This document shows positions 57,218 to 64,000 of a stretch of DNA of 64,000 bases, piece by piece; positions within the stretch are counted from its first letter, which is position 1; the number at the start of each line of letters is the position of its first letter. A program made the translations under genes and the position numbers. The DNA comes from Streptosporangium album. Its GTDB lineage: Bacteria; Actinomycetota; Actinomycetes; Streptosporangiales; Streptosporangiaceae. The DNA is taken from the NCBI RefSeq assembly GCF_014203795.1, contig NZ_JACHJU010000004.1, positions 434,001 through 498,000 on the forward strand, in the 5' to 3' direction. Below the pieces are notes generated by a model. It was not told the origin of the DNA, ran no database searches, and saw only the letters and a program-made list of their open reading frames with translations.

Positions 57218-58336
57218 TCATACCGGCACCCGCAGCACCACGTTGAACCCCTCGGCTCCCGCTCCCGCCGCCAGCGATCCACCGATCAACTCGGCCCGTT
57301 CCCGCATGCCCACCAGGCCATACCCTCCTCCGGACCACGCCGGCCGGCCCGGGGACCCGCCGGTGTCACGCACCTGGAGCTCGCACCAGCCCTCAAGGCG
57401 GCGCAGCACCACCGACACCGCCGCGCCCGGCGCGTGCTTGCGCGCGTTCGTCAGCGCCTCCTGGGCGGTCCTGGCCACCGCCAGCCTGGCCCCGGCGTTC
57501 AGGCAGTCGAGATCCCCGGTGATCGAGACCGCGCAGGAGCCTCCGGTCGCCGACCGGAACTCCATGGCCAGCCGCTCCAGCCGCTCGGTCAGCGGCAACT
57601 CCTCACCGCGGAGCACGTCCAGCGCCCGGCGCGTCTCCTCCAGCCCGCTCCGTGCCAGCCGTACGGCACGGTTGACCCGGTCCAGCGCCGCCACGCCGTC
57701 CTGCGTCCCTCCCCGCTCCAGCAACAGCCGGGCCCCCTCCAGATGCACGATCTGGGCCGACTGCGAGTGGGCCAGGATGTCATGGACCTCCCTGGCCAGC
57801 CGTGCCCGCTCAGCCGACACGGCTTCCCGGGCCCGTGCCTCGGCGACCTCCACGGACTGCCGCCGGGTGACCGCCAGCTGCCTGATCAAAAAGGCGAGGA
57901 CCACCGAGTAGGCCAGGCCCAGCGCGTTGCCGAGCACGTCCATGTGGCCCATCCCCGTCAGCAGGGAGATTCCCACGAAGGCCACGACCTCGCACACCAC
58001 CAGTGCCACCGCGGCGCGGACGCCGGTCCTGAACGGCGCCACGTAGATCACGGTGTAGAGGAAGGCCATGCCGCTGTAGGGGATGAGCGCGTGCAGGGCC
58101 AGGGCACCGAGCAGGGTCACCGCCAGCAGCACGGCGTTGCGCGCGCGATCGTCTCGTGGCAGCGACCACACGCAGCACAGGAGGGTGACCGCCCCGAGGG
58201 GCAGTACCAGCGCGAGGCCCGGCCATCCCCAGCGCGCCGTGGCGTCCACCACCGCGAAGACCACGCTGAAGAGCAGATTCCCCACCAGCAGGACGGCGAA
58301 GGCCCAGCGCACGGAGGGGCGACGGAAGAAGGCCAC
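57218..58336 (-). CDS. Sensor histidine kinase (HisKA_3 type)
   Basis: A 372-residue kinase with five or so membrane helices in the first 160 residues (starting RWAFAVLLVGNLLFSVVFAVVD). The coiled linker RAREAVSAERARLAREVH leads to H185 in REVHDILAHSQSAQIVHLE, and the ATPase core has AQEALTNARKHAPGA, then GGGYGLVGMRERAELIGG. With almost no external loop, it may sense the membrane itself, as LiaS/DesK-like kinases near ABC exporters do. Confidence 0.9.
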   Translation of the reverse strand: MAFFRRPSVRWAFAVLLVGNLLFSVVFAVVDATARWGWPGLALVLPLGAVTLLCCVWSLPRDDRARNAVLLAVTLLGALALHALIPYSGMAFLYTVIYVAPFRTGVRAAVALVVCEVVAFVGISLLTGMGHMDVLGNALGLAYSVVLAFLIRQLAVTRRQSVEVAEARAREAVSAERARLAREVHDILAHSQSAQIVHLEGARLLLERGGTQDGVAALDRVNRAVRLARSGLEETRRALDVLRGEELPLTERLERLAMEFRSATGGSCAVSITGDLDCLNAGARLAVARTAQEALTNARKHAPGAAVSVVLRRLEGWCELQVRDTGGSPGRPAWSGGGYGLVGMRERAELIGGSLAAGAGAEGFNVVLRVPV

Positions 58337-58375
58337 GCCGTAAAACTACCGACATCACGGGATGGCGGCCATGGA

Positions 58376-58405
58376 CCCAGGGGTGGAGACCCCTCCACCC
58401 CTGGG
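58376..58405. promoter_or_regulatory. 30-bp perfect inverted repeat between kinase and ABC genes
   Basis: CCCAGGGGTGGAG (58376-58388) and CTCCACCCCTGGG (58393-58405) pair fully around ACCC. It lies 40 bases from the kinase start and 89 bases before the ABC gene. With no U-run and a central position, it is a strong candidate operator for the LuxR-type response regulator. Confidence 0.65.
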
Positions 58406-58493
58406 CGCACGTCCGTGTACCGGCGGATGGACGTCCCGATCTCCACTTCCGGCGCCATGCGCTCCCGCCCCCTGTTCGACCACCGTTGGGGTC

Positions 58494-59180
58494 ATGTCAG
58501 CCATCGGCGTCACCCATCTGAGCAAGTCGTTCGGCGGCGTCCGCGCCGTCGACGACCTGTCGTTCACCGTCGAGCCCGGCACGGTCACCGCCTTTCTCGG
58601 CCCCAACGGAGCGGGGAAGACCACCACGCTGCGCATGATCCTGGGTCTGGTCACCCCCACCTCGGGCACCGCGACCATCGACGGCGTGCCGTACCGCGAG
58701 CTGGTCAGGCCGATCACCACGGTCGGCGCGGTGCTGGAGGCGACGGCCTTCCATCCGGGCCTGACCGCCCGCACCCACCTGGAGGCGCTCCGCGTCGCCG
58801 CCGGGCTGGCCTCCGCACGCGTGGCGCACGTCCTGGACCAGGTCGACCTTACCGCGGCGGCCGATCGCAGGGTGCGCGGCTTCTCTCTCGGCATGCGTCA
58901 GCGGCTCGCCCTGGCCACCGCGCTCCTGGGGGACCCGGACATCCTCGTCCTCGACGAGCCCGCCAACGGGCTGGACCCGGCGGGCATGCGCTGGCTGCGG
59001 GGCTTCCTGCGGGCCTACGCCCACCAGGGGCGCACGGTCCTGGTCTCCACCCACGTGCTCACGGAGATCCAGCAGATCGCCGACCAAGTGATCATCATCT
59101 CGGCGGGGGGGCTCCTCTTCTCCGGCCCGTCGCCCGCGGGTTCCGACCTGGAGGAGTTCTACCTGGAGGTGACCGGATGA
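58494..59180 (+). CDS. ABC transporter ATP-binding protein (ABC-2 exporter)
   Basis: A 228-residue ATPase: GPNGAGKTTTLRMILGLVTP (Walker A), FSLGMRQRLALATALLGDP (signature variant) and ILVLDEPANGLDPAGM (Walker B). The short length without C-terminal extension and the D-G-V-P-Y-R-E-L tag fit DrrA/NatA-like exporters that pair with a single permease. The ATG at 58494 was chosen for the family start. It is coupled with the permease gene by a four-base overlap. Confidence 0.92.
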   Translation: MSAIGVTHLSKSFGGVRAVDDLSFTVEPGTVTAFLGPNGAGKTTTLRMILGLVTPTSGTATIDGVPYRELVRPITTVGAVLEATAFHPGLTARTHLEALRVAAGLASARVAHVLDQVDLTAAADRRVRGFSLGMRQRLALATALLGDPDILVLDEPANGLDPAGMRWLRGFLRAYAHQGRTVLVSTHVLTEIQQIADQVIIISAGGLLFSGPSPAGSDLEEFYLEVTG

Positions 59181-59914
59181 AGCGCCTGATCCACGCGGAG
59201 CTGCTCAAGGCCCGCGCGAGCCGTACCACCTGGATCCTGGCCGCGATCTCCCCGGTGTTCTGCGCGCTGTGGGCGCTGGCGGGGGTGTCGCTGATGAGCC
59301 TGGACCGTTCGATACCGCTCGGCCAAAGGGTGGAGAACGTCTACAACATGGCCCAGCAGGCCTACGTCTTCGCCCTCATCCTGGGAATCCTCGGCATGTC
59401 CGGGGAGTATCGCCACCAGACGATCACCTGGTCCTTCCTGGTCACCCCGGGGCGAGGCCGGGTGGTGACGGCCAAGCTGGCCGCCTACGGGATCATCGGC
59501 CTGCTCATGGCGGCCGTGTCCACGCTGGTGACGTCCGTCGCGGGCGCCGCCCTGCTCGCCGCCGGGGGACATCCGGTGACGACGCCGGGACTGCCGGCCG
59601 TCCTGACCGGGGCGACGCTCAGCACCGCCCTGTACGCCGTGTTCGGCGTCGCGCTCGGCGCCCTCGTCCGCAACCAGATCGCGGCGGTCACCATCGCACT
59701 GGTCTGGTTCAACGTCGGCGACTACCTGCTCACCATGCTCCTGCCGGAAATCGGTCGCTGGCTGCCGGCCGGGGCGGCCCGCGCGGTCGGCGGCATGACC
59801 CTGCGGGGCGGCGAGCTGCTGCCCGCCTGGGGCGGCGGGCTGCTGTTCGCCGCCTACGTCGCGGCGACCGTGCTCGCCGCCCGCCTGATCACGCTGCGCC
59901 GCGACGTCACATGA
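59177..59914 (+). CDS. ABC-2 type transporter permease
   Basis: A 245-residue membrane protein with six helices. It opens KRLIHAELLKARASRTTWIL, typical of ABC-2 permeases, and has GEYRHQTITWSFLVTPGRGRVVTAKL, the conserved coupling element. It forms a dimer driven by the ATPase, and probably exports an antimicrobial peptide, drug or lipid. The two-component system opposite suggests drug- or envelope-stress-induced expression. The end overlaps the convergent menD by eight bases. Confidence 0.88.
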   Translation: MKRLIHAELLKARASRTTWILAAISPVFCALWALAGVSLMSLDRSIPLGQRVENVYNMAQQAYVFALILGILGMSGEYRHQTITWSFLVTPGRGRVVTAKLAAYGIIGLLMAAVSTLVTSVAGAALLAAGGHPVTTPGLPAVLTGATLSTALYAVFGVALGALVRNQIAAVTIALVWFNVGDYLLTMLLPEIGRWLPAGAARAVGGMTLRGGELLPAWGGGLLFAAYVAATVLAARLITLRRDVT

Positions 59915-61562
59915 CCTCGCTGATCGCGGCGTGGGCCGCGTCACGCATCATGGAGTGCAGCACCGCGTTGGACTCCCGTTCGGTGCGGACCTCCACGACG
60001 CGCGGCCCCTCGCCCCGCAGCGCCTTGGACAGCTGGTCGGGAGCGTCGACGGAGGTGTACGGCGTGCCGGTGGAGGCGGCCACATGGGCCAGATCCACCC
60101 CGTGCCCGGTGCCGAACAGCCGCTCGAACGGATCACGCAGCGCCGCCTGGGGCAGCAACGAGAAGATCCCGCCGCCGTCGTTGTTCACCACGACCACGCA
60201 CAGGTCGGGGCGGGGCTCGCGGGGACCGAGGATCAGGCCGTTCTGGTCGTGCAGGAAGGTCAGGTCGCCCATCAGGGCGTAGGCGGGGCCGTTGTGCGCC
60301 AGGGCCGCGCCCATCGCGGCGGACACCACGCCGTCGATCCCGGCGGCACCCCGGTTGGCCAGGATCCGCACACCCCTGCGGGGACGCATCGCCTGGTCGA
60401 GGTCACGGATCGGCATGGAGGAGCCGGAGAACAGCAGCGACCCGTTGGGCAACAGGTCCACCAGGTCACGGGCCAGCCGGGGCTCGCTGAACCCGGTACC
60501 GTCCAGCACCTCGTCGATCACGGCCCTGACCGCGCCGTCGGCACGGCGCCAGGAGTGCAGCCAGGTGTCGTCTCCCGCCGCGACCGTGATCTCCACCGCC
60601 GGGGCCACCTGGGTGGCCGAGCGGGTCGGATCGGGCCAGCGGGTCAGGTCGGGGGCGACCACGATGTGCTCGTCGGCGTGCCTCAGCCAGTTCAGCAGCG
60701 GCCGGGACAGGCTCGGGCGCCCCAGGGTGACCACCAGCTCGGGCCGGTGCCGGTCGGCGAACTCGGGGGTGCCGAGCAGGAAGTGGTAGGCCGACATGGC
60801 GTGGTCGCCGTAGCGGGCGCCGCCGTTCGGCTCCGACAGCACCGGCCATCCGGCCATGCCCGCCGCCGCGACGTATCTGCGCACGTTGGACGCCCCGTCC
60901 CCGACGACCAGCACACCCCGCCTGGTCGGCGGCAGATGCAGCGCCACCGCGGGGGGCGCCACCCGCGCCCGGACCCGGGGCCCGCCGGCGTCGCCCTCCA
61001 GGGGCTCGCACCAGGAGGCGTCGCCGTCCGGGATCAGCGGTTCGCGGAAGGCCACGTTCAGATGGACCGGGCCGGGGTCGGACGGGCCCAGCGATCGTTG
61101 GTAGGCACGGCAGGCCAGCGACCGCCAGTAGGCGACCTGACCGGGACGGTCCTCGGGCACGCCGACCTCGCTGAACCAGCGGACCGCCGTGCCGTACAGC
61201 TTGATCTGGTCGACGGTCTGGCTGGCACCGGTGTCACGCAGTTCGGGTGGGCGATCGGCGGTGAGCACGAGCAACGGCACCCCCGACTCGTGCGCCTCGA
61301 TGACCGCCGGGTGGAAGTTCGCCGCCGCGGTGCCGGAGGTGCAGATCAGGGCGACCGGACGCTCGCTGCGCCGGGCCAGGCCCAGCGCGAGGAAGGAGGC
61401 CGAGCGTTCGTCGATGCGAACGTGCAGCCGGATCCGGCTGTCGGCGTGCACGGCCAGGGCCAGCGGCGTCGAGCGCGAACCGGGTGCGAGCACCACATCC
61501 GTAAGGCCGCAGCGCACCAGTTCGTCGACCAGTACTGTCGCAAGCGCGGTGGCGGGGTTCAA
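59907..61562 (-). CDS. menD: SEPHCHC synthase (MenD)
   Basis: A 551-residue thiamine-diphosphate enzyme that joins 2-oxoglutarate to isochorismate, giving SEPHCHC. Landmarks: DVVLAPGSRSTPLALAVH, ERSASFLALGLARRS with the catalytic Glu region, CTSGTAAANFHPAVIEA, PLLVLTADRPPELRDTGA, and the cofactor motif GDLTFLHDQNGL plus VNNDGGGIFSLLPQ. I place the start at a TTG (61562; NPATALATVLVDEL), because MenD proteins begin with this sequence and GGAGG lies eight bases upstream; ATG and GTG choices upstream have no good ribosome binding site. Confidence 0.92.
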   Translation of the reverse strand: MNPATALATVLVDELVRCGLTDVVLAPGSRSTPLALAVHADSRIRLHVRIDERSASFLALGLARRSERPVALICTSGTAAANFHPAVIEAHESGVPLLVLTADRPPELRDTGASQTVDQIKLYGTAVRWFSEVGVPEDRPGQVAYWRSLACRAYQRSLGPSDPGPVHLNVAFREPLIPDGDASWCEPLEGDAGGPRVRARVAPPAVALHLPPTRRGVLVVGDGASNVRRYVAAAGMAGWPVLSEPNGGARYGDHAMSAYHFLLGTPEFADRHRPELVVTLGRPSLSRPLLNWLRHADEHIVVAPDLTRWPDPTRSATQVAPAVEITVAAGDDTWLHSWRRADGAVRAVIDEVLDGTGFSEPRLARDLVDLLPNGSLLFSGSSMPIRDLDQAMRPRRGVRILANRGAAGIDGVVSAAMGAALAHNGPAYALMGDLTFLHDQNGLILGPREPRPDLCVVVVNNDGGGIFSLLPQAALRDPFERLFGTGHGVDLAHVAASTGTPYTSVDAPDQLSKALRGEGPRVVEVRTERESNAVLHSMMRDAAHAAISEVM

Positions 61563-61613
61563 CCGCACTGCCTCCTCTAGCCATCGCACCCGGGCGGGTG
61601 TCTCCATCTGACG

Positions 61614-61671
61614 GGGTGCCGGAGCCTCCGTGTCCGTCCGGGGAGGACGACACACCTGCGGACCGGCACCC
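61614..61671 (-). terminator. Hairpin between menB and menD
   Basis: GGGTGCCGG (61614-61622) pairs with CCGGCACCC (61663-61671), with further partial pairing inside. It lies ten bases after the menB stop on the minus strand and may be a weak terminator or processing hairpin. Confidence 0.45.
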
Positions 61672-61680
61672 TCTGCGCCG

Positions 61681-62586
61681 TTACGGGCGGCGCGGGAACT
61701 TGCCGAACTCGGGGGCGCGCTTCTCCTTGAAGGCGTCGCGGCCCTCCTGCGCCTCCTCGCTCATGTAGTAGAGCAGGGTCGCGTCGCCGGCGAACTGCTG
61801 CATGCCCGCGGCCCCGTCGGTCACCGCGTTCAGGGCGCCCTTGAGCATGCGCAGCGCCAGCGGCGACTTCTCCAGCATCTCCCGCGCCCAGGAGACCGTC
61901 TCCTCCTCGAGCCGTTCGAGGGGGACGACCGCGTTGACCAGGCCCCAGTTCAGGGCGGTCTGCGCGTCGTACTGACGGCACAGGTACCAGATCTCGCGGG
62001 CCCGCTTCAGGCCGACGGTCTCGGCGAGCAGCCAGGAGCCGTAACCGCCGTCGAAGGAGCCCACCTTGGGGCCGGTCTGGCCGAAGACCGCGTTGTCGGC
62101 GGCGATGGACAGGTCACAGCAGACGTGCAGCACGTGGCCGCCGCCGATGGCGTAGCCCGCGATCATCGCGATGACCGGCTTGGGGCAGCGGCGGATCTGC
62201 ACCTGCAGGTCGAGCACGTTGAGCCGGCCCACGTGCGGGGTGGACTTGTCGACATAGCCGTCGTTGCCGCGGATCTTCTGGTCGCCGCCGGAGCAGAAGG
62301 CCCTGTCCCCCGCGCCGGTGAAGACGATCACGCCGACCTCGGAGTCCTCCTGGGCGACGTTGAAGGCGTTCTTGAGCTCGAAGAGCGTCGTCGGGCGGAA
62401 CGCGTTGTGCCGCTCCGGCCGGTTGATCGTGATCTTCGCGATGCCGTCGGCCGTCTCGTAGACGATGTCCTCGTAGTCGCCCGACCGCTTCCAGTCGGCG
62501 GCACGCACCTGGACGCTCGCCGGCACGGGACTCGCCTCGCCCGCCACCCGCTCGCTCGTGCCCGGCTCGACCCGCTCCGTGCTCAC
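61681..62586 (-). CDS. menB: 1,4-dihydroxy-2-naphthoyl-CoA synthase (MenB)
   Basis: A 301-residue crotonase-fold enzyme that closes the naphthoquinone ring from o-succinylbenzoyl-CoA. Family blocks are [67 protein letters not shown] (key part [13 protein letters not shown]) and [14 protein letters not shown], the MenB-specific C-terminus. The N-terminal 30 residues are an extra, charged extension, as in other actinobacteria. The start is a GTG with GAGGGG upstream. It lies 118 bases before menD. Confidence 0.95.
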   Translation of the reverse strand: MSTERVEPGTSERVAGEASPVPASVQVRAADWKRSGDYEDIVYETADGIAKITINRPERHNAFRPTTLFELKNAFNVAQEDSEVGVIVFTGAGDRAFCSGGDQKIRGNDGYVDKSTPHVGRLNVLDLQVQIRRCPKPVIAMIAGYAIGGGHVLHVCCDLSIAADNAVFGQTGPKVGSFDGGYGSWLLAETVGLKRAREIWYLCRQYDAQTALNWGLVNAVVPLERLEEETVSWAREMLEKSPLALRMLKGALNAVTDGAAGMQQFAGDATLLYYMSEEAQEGRDAFKEKRAPEFGKFPRRP

Positions 62587-62649
62587 GATCGTTTCGCCCC
62601 TCTCAGCTGCACCGGGGTCCGCCCCGGCTGTCCTCTGGCTTGTCGGCAC

Positions 62650-62665
62650 TAACCTTACGACTGTG
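62650..62665 (+). promoter_or_regulatory. Probable leaderless promoter of menE
   Basis: TAACCT (62650-62655) is followed by seven bases and then GTG ATG, so a transcript would begin at or next to the start codon. No ribosome binding site precedes it, which agrees with leaderless translation. Confidence 0.5.
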
Positions 62666-63841
62666 ATGACAGGTTCCGTGCACCCGGAGCGACCTTCCCC
62701 TCCGCGGGAGTTGCACGCCGTCGTGCTGCCGCCCGGACCCGAGCTGTTCTCGGCCGTCGCCGCGGCACTCGACGGCCGGGGGCCCGCCGTGCTGCCCCTC
62801 TCCCCCGACCTGCCCGCGCGGGCGCTGCGCGCCACACTGGCCGCGCTGCGCCCCAGCCACGTCAACGGAGTACGGCAGGAGCACGGCGTGGGGGTCTCCC
62901 CCGAGGTGGCCGTGGTCATCGCCACCAGCGGCACGACCGGCACCCCCAAGGGGGTCGAGCTCTCGGCCGCCGCCCTGCGCGCCTCCGCCTCGGCCTCGCT
63001 GCGCCGCCTGGACGCGCGGCCCGGCGAGCGCTGGCTCTGCTGCCTGCCGCCCTCCCACGTCTCGGGACTGCAGGTGCTGGTCAGGTCGCTGCTGAGCGAG
63101 ACCGAGCCGATCGTGCACGACGGCTTCTCCCCCGAGGCGGTGCTCACCAGCGGCGCCGAGCACGTCTCCCTGGTGCCGACCCAGCTGCGCCGGCTGCTCT
63201 CCGCGGATCTGTCGGTTTTCAGGACGATCCTGCTCGGCGGCGCCGCCGCTCCCCCGGACCTGCTCGTGGCCGCCCGTGCCGCCGGGGCGCGGGTGATCAC
63301 CACGTACGGCATGAGCGAGACCTGCGGTGGGTGCGTCTACGACGGCGAGCCCCTTCACGATGTAGATCTCAAGATCGGGGACGACGGCCGGATCCGCATC
63401 AGCGGCCCCATGCTGTTCTCCGGCTACCGGCTCCGTCCCGACCTCACCGCCGCCGTCCGCGACGGCGGCCGGTTCCGCACCTCCGATCTCGGCACCCTGG
63501 CCGGCGGCCGGCTCCGCGTGCTGGGCCGGGCCGACGACGTCGTCAACACCGGCGGAGAGAAGGTCGTCGCCGCGGCCGTGGCGGCCGTCGTGGCCGAACA
63601 TCCCGCGATCATCGACGCCGTCGTGGTCGGCCGCCCCGACCCCGAATGGGGCGAGCGGGTGGTCGCCGTCGTCGTCTCCGCCACCCCCCCGTCCCTGGCC
63701 GAGCTCCGCGCCTTCGCCAAGGAACGGCTGCCCGCCTACGCCGCCCCCGCCGAGTTGGTCGTCCTACCCGAAATACCGCTTCTGCCCAATGGCAAGCCGG
63801 ACCTCGCGGGCCTCCGTTATGGTCTTCAACGGGAACCATGA
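62666..63841 (+). CDS. menE: o-Succinylbenzoate-CoA ligase (MenE)
   Basis: A 391-residue acyl-CoA synthetase that activates o-succinylbenzoate for MenB. The AMP-binding P-loop is [16 protein letters not shown], followed by [35 protein letters not shown], the hinge [31 protein letters not shown] (key part [14 protein letters not shown]) and the catalytic lysine in [11 protein letters not shown]. It is shorter than general ligases, as is usual for actinobacterial MenE. It starts at ATG 62666, or one codon earlier at the GTG, and is divergent from menB with 80 bases between. Confidence 0.92.
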   Translation: MTGSVHPERPSPPRELHAVVLPPGPELFSAVAAALDGRGPAVLPLSPDLPARALRATLAALRPSHVNGVRQEHGVGVSPEVAVVIATSGTTGTPKGVELSAAALRASASASLRRLDARPGERWLCCLPPSHVSGLQVLVRSLLSETEPIVHDGFSPEAVLTSGAEHVSLVPTQLRRLLSADLSVFRTILLGGAAAPPDLLVAARAAGARVITTYGMSETCGGCVYDGEPLHDVDLKIGDDGRIRISGPMLFSGYRLRPDLTAAVRDGGRFRTSDLGTLAGGRLRVLGRADDVVNTGGEKVVAAAVAAVVAEHPAIIDAVVVGRPDPEWGERVVAVVVSATPPSLAELRAFAKERLPAYAAPAELVVLPEIPLLPNGKPDLAGLRYGLQREP

Positions 63842-63890
63842 GGTGCTTTCGCACGTCCAACAGACAGCCGAAGCAGGAAGGAGGAGCTCG

Positions 63891-64000
63891 ATGAACGTCA
63901 CCCGCAGGACATGGGTCTCCGCAGGTATCGTCAGCGTGATCCTCGCCGGCGGCATATCCGTCGCGGCGGCGGCCTCGGCGGGCGGGATCGGCAGAAGCCA
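63891..64000 (+). CDS. Start of a secreted protein (partial)
   Basis: The ATG at 63891 has AAGGAGGAG six bases before it. The first 36 residues (NVTRRTWVSAGIVSVILAGG and an alanine-rich cleavage region AAAASAGG) form a Sec-type signal peptide. The frame runs off the right edge, so the mature protein is unknown. It lies 50 bases after menE and may be co-transcribed with it. Confidence 0.75.
   Translation, partial: MNVTRRTWVSAGIVSVILAGGISVAAAASAGGIGRS

Overview
The window is a 64 kb chromosomal segment of a very GC-rich actinomycete. Genes are dense with strong G/C third-position bias, GTG and even TTG starts are common, several transcripts look leaderless, and the families are those of filamentous soil actinobacteria: HelD/HelR, Erm, tricorn protease, DUF3040, a LAL-type LuxR regulator, WYL regulators, many TetR regulators and a classical menaquinone set. 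A Streptosporangiaceae-like organism (Streptosporangium/Nonomuraea type) fits best, but this is inference from family content. I see no rRNA, tRNA, CRISPR array or intact insertion sequence.

Layout. 0-5 kb: end of a flavoprotein hydroxylase with a TetR gene, then a minus-strand operon of two little-known proteins, a Dyp-type peroxidase and a BASS-family transporter. 5-13.6 kb: a decayed sigma factor, a TetR gene facing a HelR-type RNA polymerase-recycling ATPase across two palindromes, a PRC-barrel protein, a type II toxin-antitoxin pair, a LysE exporter, and an Erm 23S rRNA methyltransferase preceded by a leader peptide with competing hairpins. 14-24 kb: acetyltransferases, a deletion scar joining broken MFS and XRE genes, a lone tyrosine recombinase, a candidate small structured RNA with its own terminator, an acyltransferase, a penicillin-binding protein, a deaminase and regulator fragments. 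24-35 kb: tricorn protease, a WYL regulator with a hydrolase, a secreted SGNH esterase, isochorismate synthase (MenF), and a DedA/sensor-kinase/response-regulator operon.

35-44 kb holds the locus I find most interesting: a CUT2-type sugar ABC importer, a sulfotransferase, a beta-propeller glycosidase-like enzyme, an orphan LanC-like protein with a three-cysteine zinc site, and a HutC-type GntR regulator. An almost identical 15-bp sequence, ATTTGTCrTGACATT, lies at the promoter of the importer and at the promoter of the GntR gene 4.6 kb away, so the region is probably one regulon.

46.6-56.4 kb is a minus-strand stress block (dnaK-grpE-cbpA-cbpM-clpB, then a zinc-ribbon thioredoxin and a cNMP-domain reductase lacking the CxxC pair), preceded by a general stress protein and a second DedA protein. 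56.4-60 kb: a LuxR/NarL two-component system divergent from an ABC exporter, with a 30-bp perfect inverted repeat between them. 60-64 kb: menD and menB on one strand and menE on the other, which with menF indicate the o-succinylbenzoate route to menaquinone; the window ends in the start of a secreted protein.
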